A model generated the notes under the pieces. That model did not search any database and was not told the origin of the DNA. It was given only the letters and a program-made list of their open reading frames with translations. Positions 12,401 through 24,400 of a DNA stretch of 64,000 nt are shown here, piece after piece. The stretch's first letter is position 1. Every line of letters starts with the position of its first letter. The position numbers were made by a program, and so were the translations under genes. Origin of the DNA: Elmis aenea. Its lineage: Eukaryota; Arthropoda; Insecta; Coleoptera; Elmidae. Where the stretch lies: NCBI GenBank assembly GCA_947652605.1, contig OX393576.1, forward strand, positions 18,688,575-18,752,574, written 5' to 3'.

Positions 12401-15400
12401 TTAAACATTTAACTTAAGGAACATTATTTTTTTTAGTCGTGAGTCTTTCTACTGTTTGTAGGACTGTTGAGTTGTGTTGTGCTGACTTTTTTCCATGATC
12501 GCTTCTTCTTCTTTTCTTTTTATGCTTCTGGTATTCCAAGTACCTATTCTCATTTTGTCTTTCTTATCTCTATTTTTTTAATTTTTAGTATCTCATGCTT
12601 TGATTGCTATCTGTTTTTCCTTATTCATGTCCGTTTTCGTGTAGTGATCGTGCCATTTTTTCCGTAACTTGTTTTCCGTCCTTAGTTTTTTGGGTCTGTT
12701 TTTTGCTGTAGCTCCTCTTTCTCTTTATTCCATAGCCAGATGTTATTATCTACAATGAGTTTTTGATAAGCTACTCTGACTTTTTTGCCCTTTTTTCTTT
12801 CTTTTTCTGCCTCTTCTCTGATTTTTCTTTGTATTTCTCTTTCTTTTACTGTTAGGTCATTGTCTATGTAAACGTTTTGACCTTTTAATTTGCTCTCATA
12901 CTGCATCATCTTTATTTTATTTTACTCCTATTTACTTGTCATTGCTATTGTCATACTTTTGCCATATTTTCGACCCACCACATACATCTGTTTGATATTT
13001 ACTTTGACTCCTAAATTTTGATCTAGAAATTCTTCGATACCTGCTGTACCGTTACTTTCATCAAATTTTGCCCCCTTTATCACAATTTTATATTTCTTTT
13101 CTTTTTTTTCTTCTGGTTCTTCTATTCTGTTTTCTAAGCTAAGCATCTTTTTTCTAAGCTCTTCGTTTTCTTTTTTTGTTGCACTAAATTCCTCCCTAAA
13201 TGCTTTTTGTTCTTCCCTTATCTTTTTAACTTCTTCCACCAATTGGTTAATTACTTTTACTAATGCCTCCATTTGTTTTTCTTCCGTTGAACCTTTGGTT
13301 TTTGCTTGATCTGGTGATCTGATTACTAGTTTGTACGTTCTGGATATTCCGCCTTCTTCTTTGTTTTTCTCTTCCTTGTCTCTTTTTCTTTTATAACTAC
13401 TACCATTCGCTTTAAAAAATTTCTCCATGGATAATATTTTATTTTATTTAACTTTATTTATACGATTATATTTTAAAATTTAATTCACTACACAGTTATT
13501 AGTTTAATGTGCTTACTTACACTATCACTATTACTTGACGCGCTCTTGGGTTCATTATCACGCTACGTCAGCTGTCTATACCTCATACGCCGTACGTTAT
13601 TTACTTGTTAATAACACTCTACAATTTAGATAAAAGGACTTAAGGAAGAAGGGACGCGCCAATAAACTTTGCCTAGGACACAAAATAATTTCGCGCTGGT
13701 ACTGCGTAACGTAGATAACTCCAAAAAAAATAAGACGTCAATGGCGATTTTGGCGCCCCCTGATTTCGGCGCCCGGGGCGAGCGCCCCCTTCGCCCCCCC
13801 CTAAACACGGCCCTGATTGCTATCTTGGAAACGGTAAGAGATACAAGATCGGTTAAATTAGAGAAAAGTTGCACATTTTTATGGCGATTAGGAATCTGAA
13901 AAGAAATCCTGGATATTTTGATTTGTTTTTGATTTATTACAAAAAAACTGAAAAATGTGATTTTAGAAAAATATTATTATCTTCCCTACCATTGACGCTA
14001 TTTCATTTAAACTTGGTAACTTTATGTTTTTGACCGTCCTGGGTTTAATGACGTCAACAGGAATTTTCTAAGCCTTCTAGATTTCAAGTTGCGATAGTCA
14101 ACTTTTTTATTTCTTATGGCCACCATATTGGATTTTTACACCATCAGACAGACAAAAAAATTAGCTTTTCAGATTGGTAACCAACATACCTTTTTTCTTT
14201 CATTAAAGCATCAATGAATAGGTCTCCGAAAATGGAACAATTTGTCTAATTTAAACTTCATTGTAGCTCTTACCGTTTACAAGATACCAATAGTGGCCCT
14301 TCTATGTGGACCACCCCATTTTATATTGTATTATATTAATATTACATCAAAAAATATTACGTTGATGGCTGTTAACTGATATATTGTATGGAACTGATTG
14401 GCATAGTTTAGGATTCAACTATTTCAATTAGTTCCATAATAAATAAATGTACCTATAGATATAAATATATTTATTTTTAATATGGTAATATTTAAATTGT
14501 CTCGACGTTTCGGCAAGCTCTCACTATAGGGGATACGCGGATAAACTCCGAAAACTATATTAAAAATGTTAGTAACCGCGAAAATCTAAAAAGAAACAAT
14601 ATAATATAAATATGTATAATCATATGGTTTACCGGTAAACCGGTTTTGATTGACAATTTTACCGAATTACCGGTAATTCAAAAAGTCGGTAAATTTACAA
14701 TCCCTACTACCGCACAGTCTCTGCTATAAACTTTTGCTTAAACTAACTCAAAAGGTTTAACCCTTTTGAGTCTTCTTAGTAATCCTGTCGTGTCCAGGAG
14801 TTGGATCGCCTACATGTTGATGGAGCCTTTCTTCGTGGTCCTTGGGCAATGGTTAATAGAATTGGTTAATGATCCGAATCCATATCCCATCCTTCTTCTA
14901 TCTGCATGAAGTTTGAAGATATATTTTTGACAATGAAGAAATCGATTAGGTCCGGTATCTTGTTTGGATTTGTAGGCCAATTACCGCTGTAGCTTCGAAT
15001 TCTTCTATTTTATATCCTATCTCTTCATGATGGAGTATGTTTTCTTTTATTACAATTGCGCTACCTCCCTTTGTAGCATTTTCAGGATGTATGGTATGGT
15101 GCACTTTAAATCCTTTAAATTTAATAAATGATTGTCTTGTGTGTTTCTGATATGAGACACACATCAATGTTGTCTATGTCTAGGCTTGCTTGTAGCTCTT
15201 GTTGGTGTTGCAATAAGCCATTGGCATTCAACGCTATGACTCTGAGATCACTGGCCATTGTTTTTCTTAGGAATAGCTCCTTTAGCACTATGTTCTAGCC
15301 TAGTTAGACGTTCATCAAATTTCAAGAACAGCTGTTCTTGTTTGTTTAATTTTTCCAAAATCAGTTGCAAGGTAAGTTCAGCAGACGTGGTTTGCTGTTT

Positions 15401-18400
15401 TCTATTTTGGGTATTGGCATTTGGGTTTGATGTGCCTACCAGTACTTGAGCATATGTCCCAGGTCTACTATTGTTTTCCTGTGGCTGGTTCTTAGTTGTC
15501 TTTTGTGATTGTTGTCTTTTATTGCTTACCTGTTCCCTTTCTCTTTGTGGCTGTTGAGGTAAGTTGGGTTTCTTTAAAAATTTAGTTTTGATTTTTTGCA
15601 TTTCTATGGCTACGATGCATCCTCGATAGTTCGCAGGGTGGTTGCTGCCACAGTGTACGCATGTTGGTGGTCCGTCCTTTAGCTTCGTGCAATCTACAGT
15701 AAGGTATTTACCAGGACATTTGACACATCGTGGTTCTTTGGCACAGTACTTTTGCGTGTATCCATATGCTTGGCATCTTTTGCATTGTGGGACTAGGCTA
15801 GTTTTTTTGATTCGTTGTATTTCAACCCTAATACCCAGTATGTCAGTGATTGCAAAGGTTTTTTTAACATCATCATCATGTCTGAATACCAGCATAAACA
15901 TATTTAGCGGTTGTTTTGTCTTCTATTTCAGTTTATTAACTGCTTCTAGTGCCTTAAACCCTCTTTTCCGAAGTTCGGTAACTATTTTTCCGGATTGCAG
16001 GAATAATGCAGTTTATTGGCAATTACTTTGATTGGTCTGTTTTGCTTATTTTCAAATGAAAACCATTTTATATTATTGTCCAGAAGCATTTTAGTTAACA
16101 TCCGATAACTTTCTTCATCTTGTACATTAATTTTAATATTTTCATTATTTATTACTTTAATTTGAAATCCAAAAAGCACATCGCTTAGTTTGTCGTGGAG
16201 TTCGTTAAAGTTTTCAATGCCTTCCACTACTACTGGTGTTTTTTTTATCTTTCTTCTGTCCTGCTGGGACAATTTGTTCTTGTTGAGGTGATGTTAACGA
16301 AGTATCCAACCGTCCTTTTTTGTTGTTTTTTTTCCTTATCCACTCTGTTTCTTTTGCTAATTCCTCCTCATCGGTTACGTATTCTATTTTTTATTTATTG
16401 TTTGTTGTTTCTACGAGACACTGTAGATTTTTTTGCATAATAGCTATTTGTTTTTCAAGTTCATTTATTCTGGAGGACAGGGCATGATTTTCATGCTGTT
16501 TTTTTCCATTTTTTAAACAAGAATTCTTCATTTAGTGTCATTGTAGAACTTTCAATAAACAAGTCAGTGTTTCTTTGTTTTATTGCCGGTTCATTTGTTC
16601 TTGCTGGTCTTGCATTTTCTGCAAATAGTTTTACATGCACTTTACCAGGTGTGTGTGTCATCGTTACGCGATACGGTCGCCGACCTTGTATAACGTCTGA
16701 TAGCACTCACAACCAATGAAATCACTCATTACTCGAACTTTAATTAATTGGGTCTCCCTCACACGTCCACTCGCGACAAGAGTCAATCGATTACTAGGAA
16801 TGGACTGGAATCATTTTTACTTTCGCCATACGTAGTATGTATTATAAATCATTAAGCAATGTCGTTACAAACGAATCTTTAATTGGTCAAAGCAAAGGAT
16901 ATTTAAATATATAAACTGTAAATTGTCTATAAATAACAAGTTCATACTAAATTATATGTTAATTATTTATGCTCTGACTTTTTTCAAAAATGGACTTAGA
17001 TTACTTTTATTATAAACGGTCTAAATGTTGAGTAGTATTATTTTTGTTTGCAGTTTTTTATAAATTTGTTTAAGAGTTTAATAACATATGCAGCCTCCTC
17101 TCAAACATTAAAAATGGGTTTTCATTAATTTACAAAACGTAATGATGTAATAAGTAATGAATAACGCTTTGTACATATAGCTTAATAGGTACTGCAAGAG
17201 TTTGTTTATTATGTTAAACAGCTGGTGTCATCTGTTTAACACCTGAACACGACATTCGGTTAATCAAACGTCATTAAAAAACCTTTTACGTTGACTTTGC
17301 GTAAATACGGAATTTGTTTCAAGCATTATAGACCCATTAAGGTTTAAGCTTCCGTAATCTGACCCAAGAATTTGCATGCACTTGATTATTAAAATTTTAC
17401 ACCTGCGACTGTTACAATAACAACCTCTTAATCATTCAATTTGAATATTTAAGAGTTTAATATATATGTTGTTGGCTTTGGGCAGCAGTGTGATGAAAAT
17501 GATAAATGATGATGAATGAACAATGTCCTGATTATTTCCGTATTTTGACACGTGCATCATAAACGAAGATTGATCGCGCTTTTATGTTATTATGTTTCCG
17601 TATCTGGAATTTCACGCCAACACAAGAATCAGACTATAATATATTTTATTACGTAGTCGTAGCCAACACTGATAGAATGTATTATCGGTAATTAAATCTC
17701 GTTCAAAATAAAAGAATAGGAATACACCGTACTTTTTTTTGTTGTGAAATCCTGCCCAAGGCTGCACTCAAAAACTATAAACAATCAATACCTAAGTTGT
17801 AATCACAAGTAACAATTAACATGTAACCAGTGCACGACTTAATTCTTGTTCCTGGGAAGAGATCGCTTATTATAAAAAAAAACACAGATTCGGTTAAATA
17901 AGCAATAAGTTGCATGTAAAGAACTCTATTTATAAGGATTTCCAGATGTTTTTAAATATGCATAGCCACCGGATAGAAACGAAAATGAGATTTTTTTGCA
18001 AAATTGTACAAAAATATAAATAAACATTTGTTATGTACAACGATGAGGTGTATAGTATTTGTTGTAGCCACTGTTAAATAAACCCCGCAATAAGAAATTC
18101 TATTAGAAATGTGCATCGTAGGAACTTTGTGATCCATTAGAATCAGTGACTTTCGATAAATTTTAATAATATATGAACTTGGTGATTGAACTGTGTAGAG
18201 TTTGAAAGTCGTAATAAATAATTCACATGCTGCGTAGAAGACTACGACCTGGATTAAATCACACAACTAAATCTACATTTATTTATGGTTATCTATACAA
18301 AAGAAACCAAATCATACGTTTTCTTCAAAAATTGCGTCTGTAACACAGGGTGACAAAAATCTACTGCGTTACATGTGTAAATTTGGTTTTATAGGAGTTA

Positions 18401-21400
18401 GAGTATCGGTTAAATTGGCTGAATTGGGCAAAATAACACAATAAATTAAATGGTGTTTAAAAAATTAACTATTGTTGCCTTGCCAACTATTTTTTAAGAA
18501 CATTGCAAAACTGTAAAAAGGCAAAATGTTTGAACACCAATATTATTTAGCTACGAAAAATAGAAAAACAATTGCAAATAGGCAAAATTTTATTATCTTA
18601 TCTTAGTAGCTTAAAAAAAAGAAGTATAGCTGGCGAATGTTTCAATAAAAATATCAAGTATTTTGTTCTTTATAAGATGAACCATGCATAGTAGAGGGCC
18701 CCTACACATTTGTGCGTAATGCTTCTTACAACATTTGTTATGTAATGTATTATTGTATAAACCTTCAGAATCGTGTTGCAATGTTAAAGTTACACAAAAA
18801 CAGGTTTTTTCATAAAACTATGGCGTTGTCAACTTTCTGAGGACACTGCAAAGAAAAACCGAAAAATGACAAAATTTTAAACACAAACATTTTTTACTAT
18901 GACATATAAAAGAACAGTTTTGAACAGGTAACTTTTAGATAATTATTTAGATTGTAAATAAGACACTAAGTTTGGTTTTAAGTTGAGTTGGTACCAAGAT
19001 ACAGATCCAAGTTGCGTTTTTTTTTTTAAGGGCACCTATAATTGGCTGTACGCTTATATAAAAGATGATCTGTTTTCTGATTGCTGTGGTATAAAATTTG
19101 TTATTATGTGATATTTTTTGATAAAAAAAAAAAATGTGAATCTTAAAAAAAGAACTCTAAAAACATTTACGAGTATAAATTATTTATTAGTTACTACTAT
19201 TGTACAGGGTGGTCCAAATTCGATGGGATTACATGGGTATCTCGCTTAATAGCCAAGATAGAGAAACGGTTAAACTACCAAAAAAGTGCTGTTTTACGAG
19301 ACAAACTCAGAACAGTTCTCAAATATATTCTATCATTTCCATTTTTTTTTGTTTTCACAGCCCACTTTTTGCTTTTCATCTTTAAAAAAATTAAAAAAAC
19401 TTTGAAACTTGCGTATTATTGAAAATAAATACATCAACCCTAATATATTTGGAATGGGATAAAAATAAGGAATTATAATAGGTCATGGCCAACTATAGCT
19501 TCTATTTAAAAAAAGGTAAGTTTGTGTCATAACATTTTAACGAAGAGCGTAAATTTTTTTAAAGTTTTAACAAAATCTACATAAAAATATCTAAAAATAA
19601 TCTTCATAAACTTTTTCGATATTTAAAACAATAAGGGAGATATGACACATTATAAATGTAACAAAAAACAGTTTTTCTTTAATAACTCAAAAACCGGAAA
19701 AGATAAAATATTTTTGAAAACGGTTCTGAGTTTGTCCCAAAAAACTGCACATTTTTGGTAATTTAACCGTTTCTCTATCTTGACTATTAAGCCACTTTGG
19801 ACCACCCTGTACTTATCACATATTATATATCATAAGCTACATAGAATCTTAAAGAAATATTTTTTGCAATGTATAAGATAATGTTCATGTTGCTGAACTA
19901 ATCGGTACGTACAAAATTACTTTGCAATAGTTTGCTACCGCCAAATACATTATACCCGACGCTTCCACCATACTTTTGAGTATTAATTAACTTCATCTAA
20001 AGATTTCAATTAATTAATAATATCTATGAAACATTCAACATGCAAATTAAACATTGCTAATGCACAATGAGCATTAGTTGACATATAGTTAAGTAAATAA
20101 TCGCAAACATTCATATATTTAAAAGTATTTTAAATACATTTTTCATAATCACAAGTTTATCCCTTAGCATCAAAAAATATCACCATTACATATAAGAATT
20201 CATGTTATATCAGTGAAATCAAAACATAAAAGTAATTTTTAAAGGTTACAGCCAACTATGTTTAAAAAAAAATGCCTGCTTTACAGTAACTGTCCAACTT
20301 AAAAAAAAAAATCATTTACAATTTAATAAACGAATTTTCTAAAACTTTGATTTACAACTTTTTTCTATTTATTGCAGAAAGAAAGAAATTTATGTTTAAA
20401 ATGTTGTCTACCTTGCTGAGATCTTATTTTACAGGTCGTGGGCGTATAATAATTATTAGTATTGCCGATTAAAATGAGTGTAATAACACGCCATCAAACA
20501 TAAACACCAACTTTATTAGCAAATAACAATTCTTGTATTATTAACAACTTCGGCGATATCACCAACACAATTCTACTTTCTTAATATTTATAACGTAAAT
20601 ATTACACTGTTCTTTACAACAGGCTAAATAACTCGCCGTTTTAGTCCTAGCCGACTCCTCGCTCAACCTCGTGAGCGACTCTCTTCGCTCGCTCCTCGTG
20701 AGCGACTCTCCTCGCTCGCTCCTCGTGAGCGACTGTCCTGACTCACGGCTGTGAGTGAACTGTCTTTAATCGCCGCACTTCGCACATTTGTTTCTTTTCC
20801 TCCCCACTTCACTTCTCGTGCCCATATCATCCTGCGAGTTTTTTAATATTTTTTTTACAGTTTATTGGCAACACTGGTTTATTTTTTAACGTAATTCAAT
20901 GTTTTTTGTAATCCTACCCAAATTTACTAATTTAACCATTTTTCTTACTCTTATAATATCAAAGTTACTCATTTATCACAGTAGATTACTCTTACCCTGT
21001 ATATTATTACTATAATTTACAAAATATGTACTTAAAACGATCCCAATAAATGATTAAAAAAATCTAGGATCACTCGTCTTATGCTTGATTCTTGTTTTGT
21101 TTTTTGATAGGACATGACTACCTAATAATTGTCAAGCGGCAACATTAGGGAACTACGCCCCCTTTGTTGAAATAATTCCTTAACGGCAATCGTGAGGTTA
21201 ATTATGGAGATCGTTTGTTTGTTTTGAAATTTATGTAACTCTTTGGGCGGAAAATTACACGCGACCAAGATAAACTTATCTTTTCCATAACCACGTTATT
21301 GTATGCGTATGTTAATCGATTTTTGTGTCCTGTAAAAACTTAACGATGCAAAAAATTACAAAACAATTAAAAACTAGTGCAACACCACTTTTATCTGTAG

Positions 21401-24400
21401 TTGGTGTTTTAATTTTCCACACAATTAAATCAAAAAGTCTGCGGAATATGTAGGTAGAGAGCAAGCAAGTAATTGGCGTAGTTACACACAATAAATTTAA
21501 CACTGTTTTAAAGAACTTTACCCACAAGATCACAAAGAGTTTTTTTTTTTTGTGAGATTGATGTAAAAAGAAATTTATTTCCATTTTTTATTTCTTTTGC
21601 GATCGGATCTTTAAAATAAATAAATTAGTGTTTTATGTCGTTTATTTAACGTCAACCGACTGTTCCTAAAATTCTAATTACTTTAAGTCTTTTTTGTTGG
21701 TCGTTATTCCAAACAAACGAAGGGAACAAAAACCCAATGACGTAACAAATGGACGCAGTCGTTTGGAATAATTGATTGATATTTGCGCGTTGTTGCATTA
21801 GATGAATGGGACACAAGCGCTACTAATGACTGAATCTTCACAACAAACTGGATTTCTCGTTACTGTGTTCAAGATAAATTTCTTTCCGCTACGAATGAAC
21901 ATTTTGGGCATCGAAAAACATCAATTTTAAATTTCATTATCGAGTAAATATTGCGCTATTATCCAAGGAGAATGGAACAGATAATGTAAATCAGAATTAT
22001 AAAATTGATTACTGTGTTCGCCTAAAGTAGCATAGAAATGATTTTTGTTTTTATAATATGTACGAGTACATCAAAATAAAAAAGAAATACTGAATGTAGG
22101 TATTTTTCATTAGGTTTTCTTTTAGCTGTGCAGAAAAGCAGAACAAAGCAGTGAACATGAATTTTAGAAATACCTAAAAAAATCACTTTCTTACATGGAA
22201 AATCTACCGGAGAAATCTTGAAACGCTTTAAGAGATTCTTTTAATAAAAAAGCTTTTACATTAAAACATTAGAAGAAAAACTGCAACGGAACTATACATG
22301 GCGTTTTAGTAAGACATCTTTATCCCTGCAACATTTTTATTTTGAGAGATAAGCGTCTGGTGTTTATCACAAATTATTTAGAGAGTCACAAGTTCTTTTA
22401 ATTTACATCATTACGTTTTACATATATTTGACTGTTTTTGAGATATAAGTTTTTGAAATTGAGATATTCGTTAATATGTGTTTTTCAAATGGCAGACGAT
22501 AAGCTTAATTTTAAAAGTTATACAGACTATAAAGTTAAAAAGGTTTTTAAAAAAATAGGTTTTCTTGGTAGATAAAGCAGTAAACTTCCAGTCCTTACTA
22601 AAATTTTAATATACAAAAGTATCATAGCACCCCATTTTGAATACTGCTCTAGTATTTTATTTCCGGCGAATACTAACGATTTAGACCGGCTTCAAAAATT
22701 TCAAAATAGGGCCATGAGAATTATTTTACAGTTTCATATACACCAAAATTAGTATTAAACAACGGATAATTTTTAATACGATTATTTTCATTTCCAATAT
22801 TATAAATAACCTGCTTTCAAATTCTTTTTAAAAATATACCGGGTGTAACTGAAATCAGGCTCACTCCCTTTTTTTCTTTAGTTTTGAATTTAGACAAATG
22901 AAGTTTTAGACATGTAACATTTGCAAAAAACTGGATTATTTGAACATGGGTGCACTTTTGTTTCACTTCCGGTTTCGCCGGAAATGACCATAACTTTGTT
23001 ATTTTAAATGGCACACTTCATAAAAAATTTAATTTTTGTCAAAAAATTATTTGAGGTTATAAAAATTAACCAAAATGGTACAGTTGTATCCAAAATCGTT
23101 TCCTCTTTCCAAAAATGTAAAAATATACAGGGTGTTCCATTTAAAATAATAAAGTTATGGCCATTTCCGGCGAAACCGGAAGTGAAACAAAAGTGTACCT
23201 ATGTTCAAATAATCCAGTTTTTTGCAAATGTTACATGTCTAAAATATAATTTGTCTAAATTCAAAACTAAAGAAAAAAAAGGGGGTGAGCCTGATTTCAG
23301 TTACACCCGGTATAACCCAAAATTCCGAGATTCAGAAAACAAAATTTCACTAAAAATTCTCTATTTTATAAAAGACTGAAATTTTATAACGATCTAACAA
23401 GCGAACTTGATAGTGAAACTAATATTGTAACGTCTAGAGGTTATACGTAAGCTCCAGTAGTTTAATTAAGGAAAAGTTTTAATTGTTATATATTCATATA
23501 TGTAAGTTATAACATTGTAAACACAATTATTAGCAAAAAAACGCTAAATAAATTGCATCATTATTATTTTAAAGTTTTTGAAATTTATTATCATATGATA
23601 TATAATTTGCGAGGAAATATTTTATGAAAAAAGAAACCATAACATTAATTAAAGTAGTATGTGAAAATTTTATCAAAAGTTAAAAATTAATAAAAAGTAA
23701 TTAGAAGTTCTCAATTAAGTATTAACGATGAGAAAAATGTACAAATAATGAACGAAAGCATAAATAAATATAAATATTTAAAAAAATTGTTGCAGTTGAT
23801 TTCAAAATTTTATCATTTTAAAATTATTTGAATGGTACCCTACAGATTTAAATATCAAATCTCTTTTTAAAACAGTAAAAATCAAAAGCTCTTGATATTC
23901 CTCATCAACACATATAAAATTAAACTAAATTTAAAAAAACATATTTATACATTTTTACCAAACATTAGATCAATCATAGTGACCAATAAAAAAATAATGA
24001 AATTATTAAAAACTACAAAGTAATTATACGCCTTCTACAAAGTGAATGGAAATACAGCACAGATGGCAAACAATGAAATAAAAACAGTTAAAAAATAAAC
24101 TCAGCTAATTTTACAAATATAAACTTAACAGTTATTACATCAATTTCAATACAATTTAGTTAAATAAAGTAATGCTAATTAACTGCACGTTATTTTCAAC
24201 ATAAACAGTTTCACGGAGAGTTCTAATTGTTTTTGAACAACTACTTGTTTTGTATTATTGCTTTTAGAGGCTACTTTAAATTATCCAATTGCCATTTTCT
24301 TGCATGACAAACTTAATTTATGTAATACATGAAACAGAATTTCAAAAGCTTTTAAAACATCTTTTTAAAAATAAAGGGTGATTTTAATAATAAAATAACG

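Larger units (their letters stand above)
12078..14319. mobile_element. Mariner-like foldback element with mismatched ends, split by a hAT insertion
   Basis: The left end (CAGGGTGGTGCTTTTTTCGA) and the sequence 13824-14205 match the arm of the element at 60785-62286. The right end (14214-14319, CTTCTATGTGGACCACCCC) instead matches the right end of the element at 59608-62627. The copy therefore joins ends of two related families. A hAT-type element interrupts it at 12114-13815. Confidence 0.75.
18346..20999. mobile_element. Decayed element related to the intact mariner-like transposon
   Basis: The left end CAGGGTGACAAAAATCTACT and right end AGTAGATTACTCTTACCCTG are inverted copies, with further matched arm sequence (GGTTAAATTGG; AATTTAACC). 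Both resemble the ends of 49411-51688. No transposase remnant is recognised inside. Another element is nested at 19205-19809. Confidence 0.55.

Noticed and set aside
23008..23379. 123-codon open frame
   Set aside because: It runs through the arm of the palindromic element 22839-23310 and mirrors another frame in the opposite arm; not a gene.
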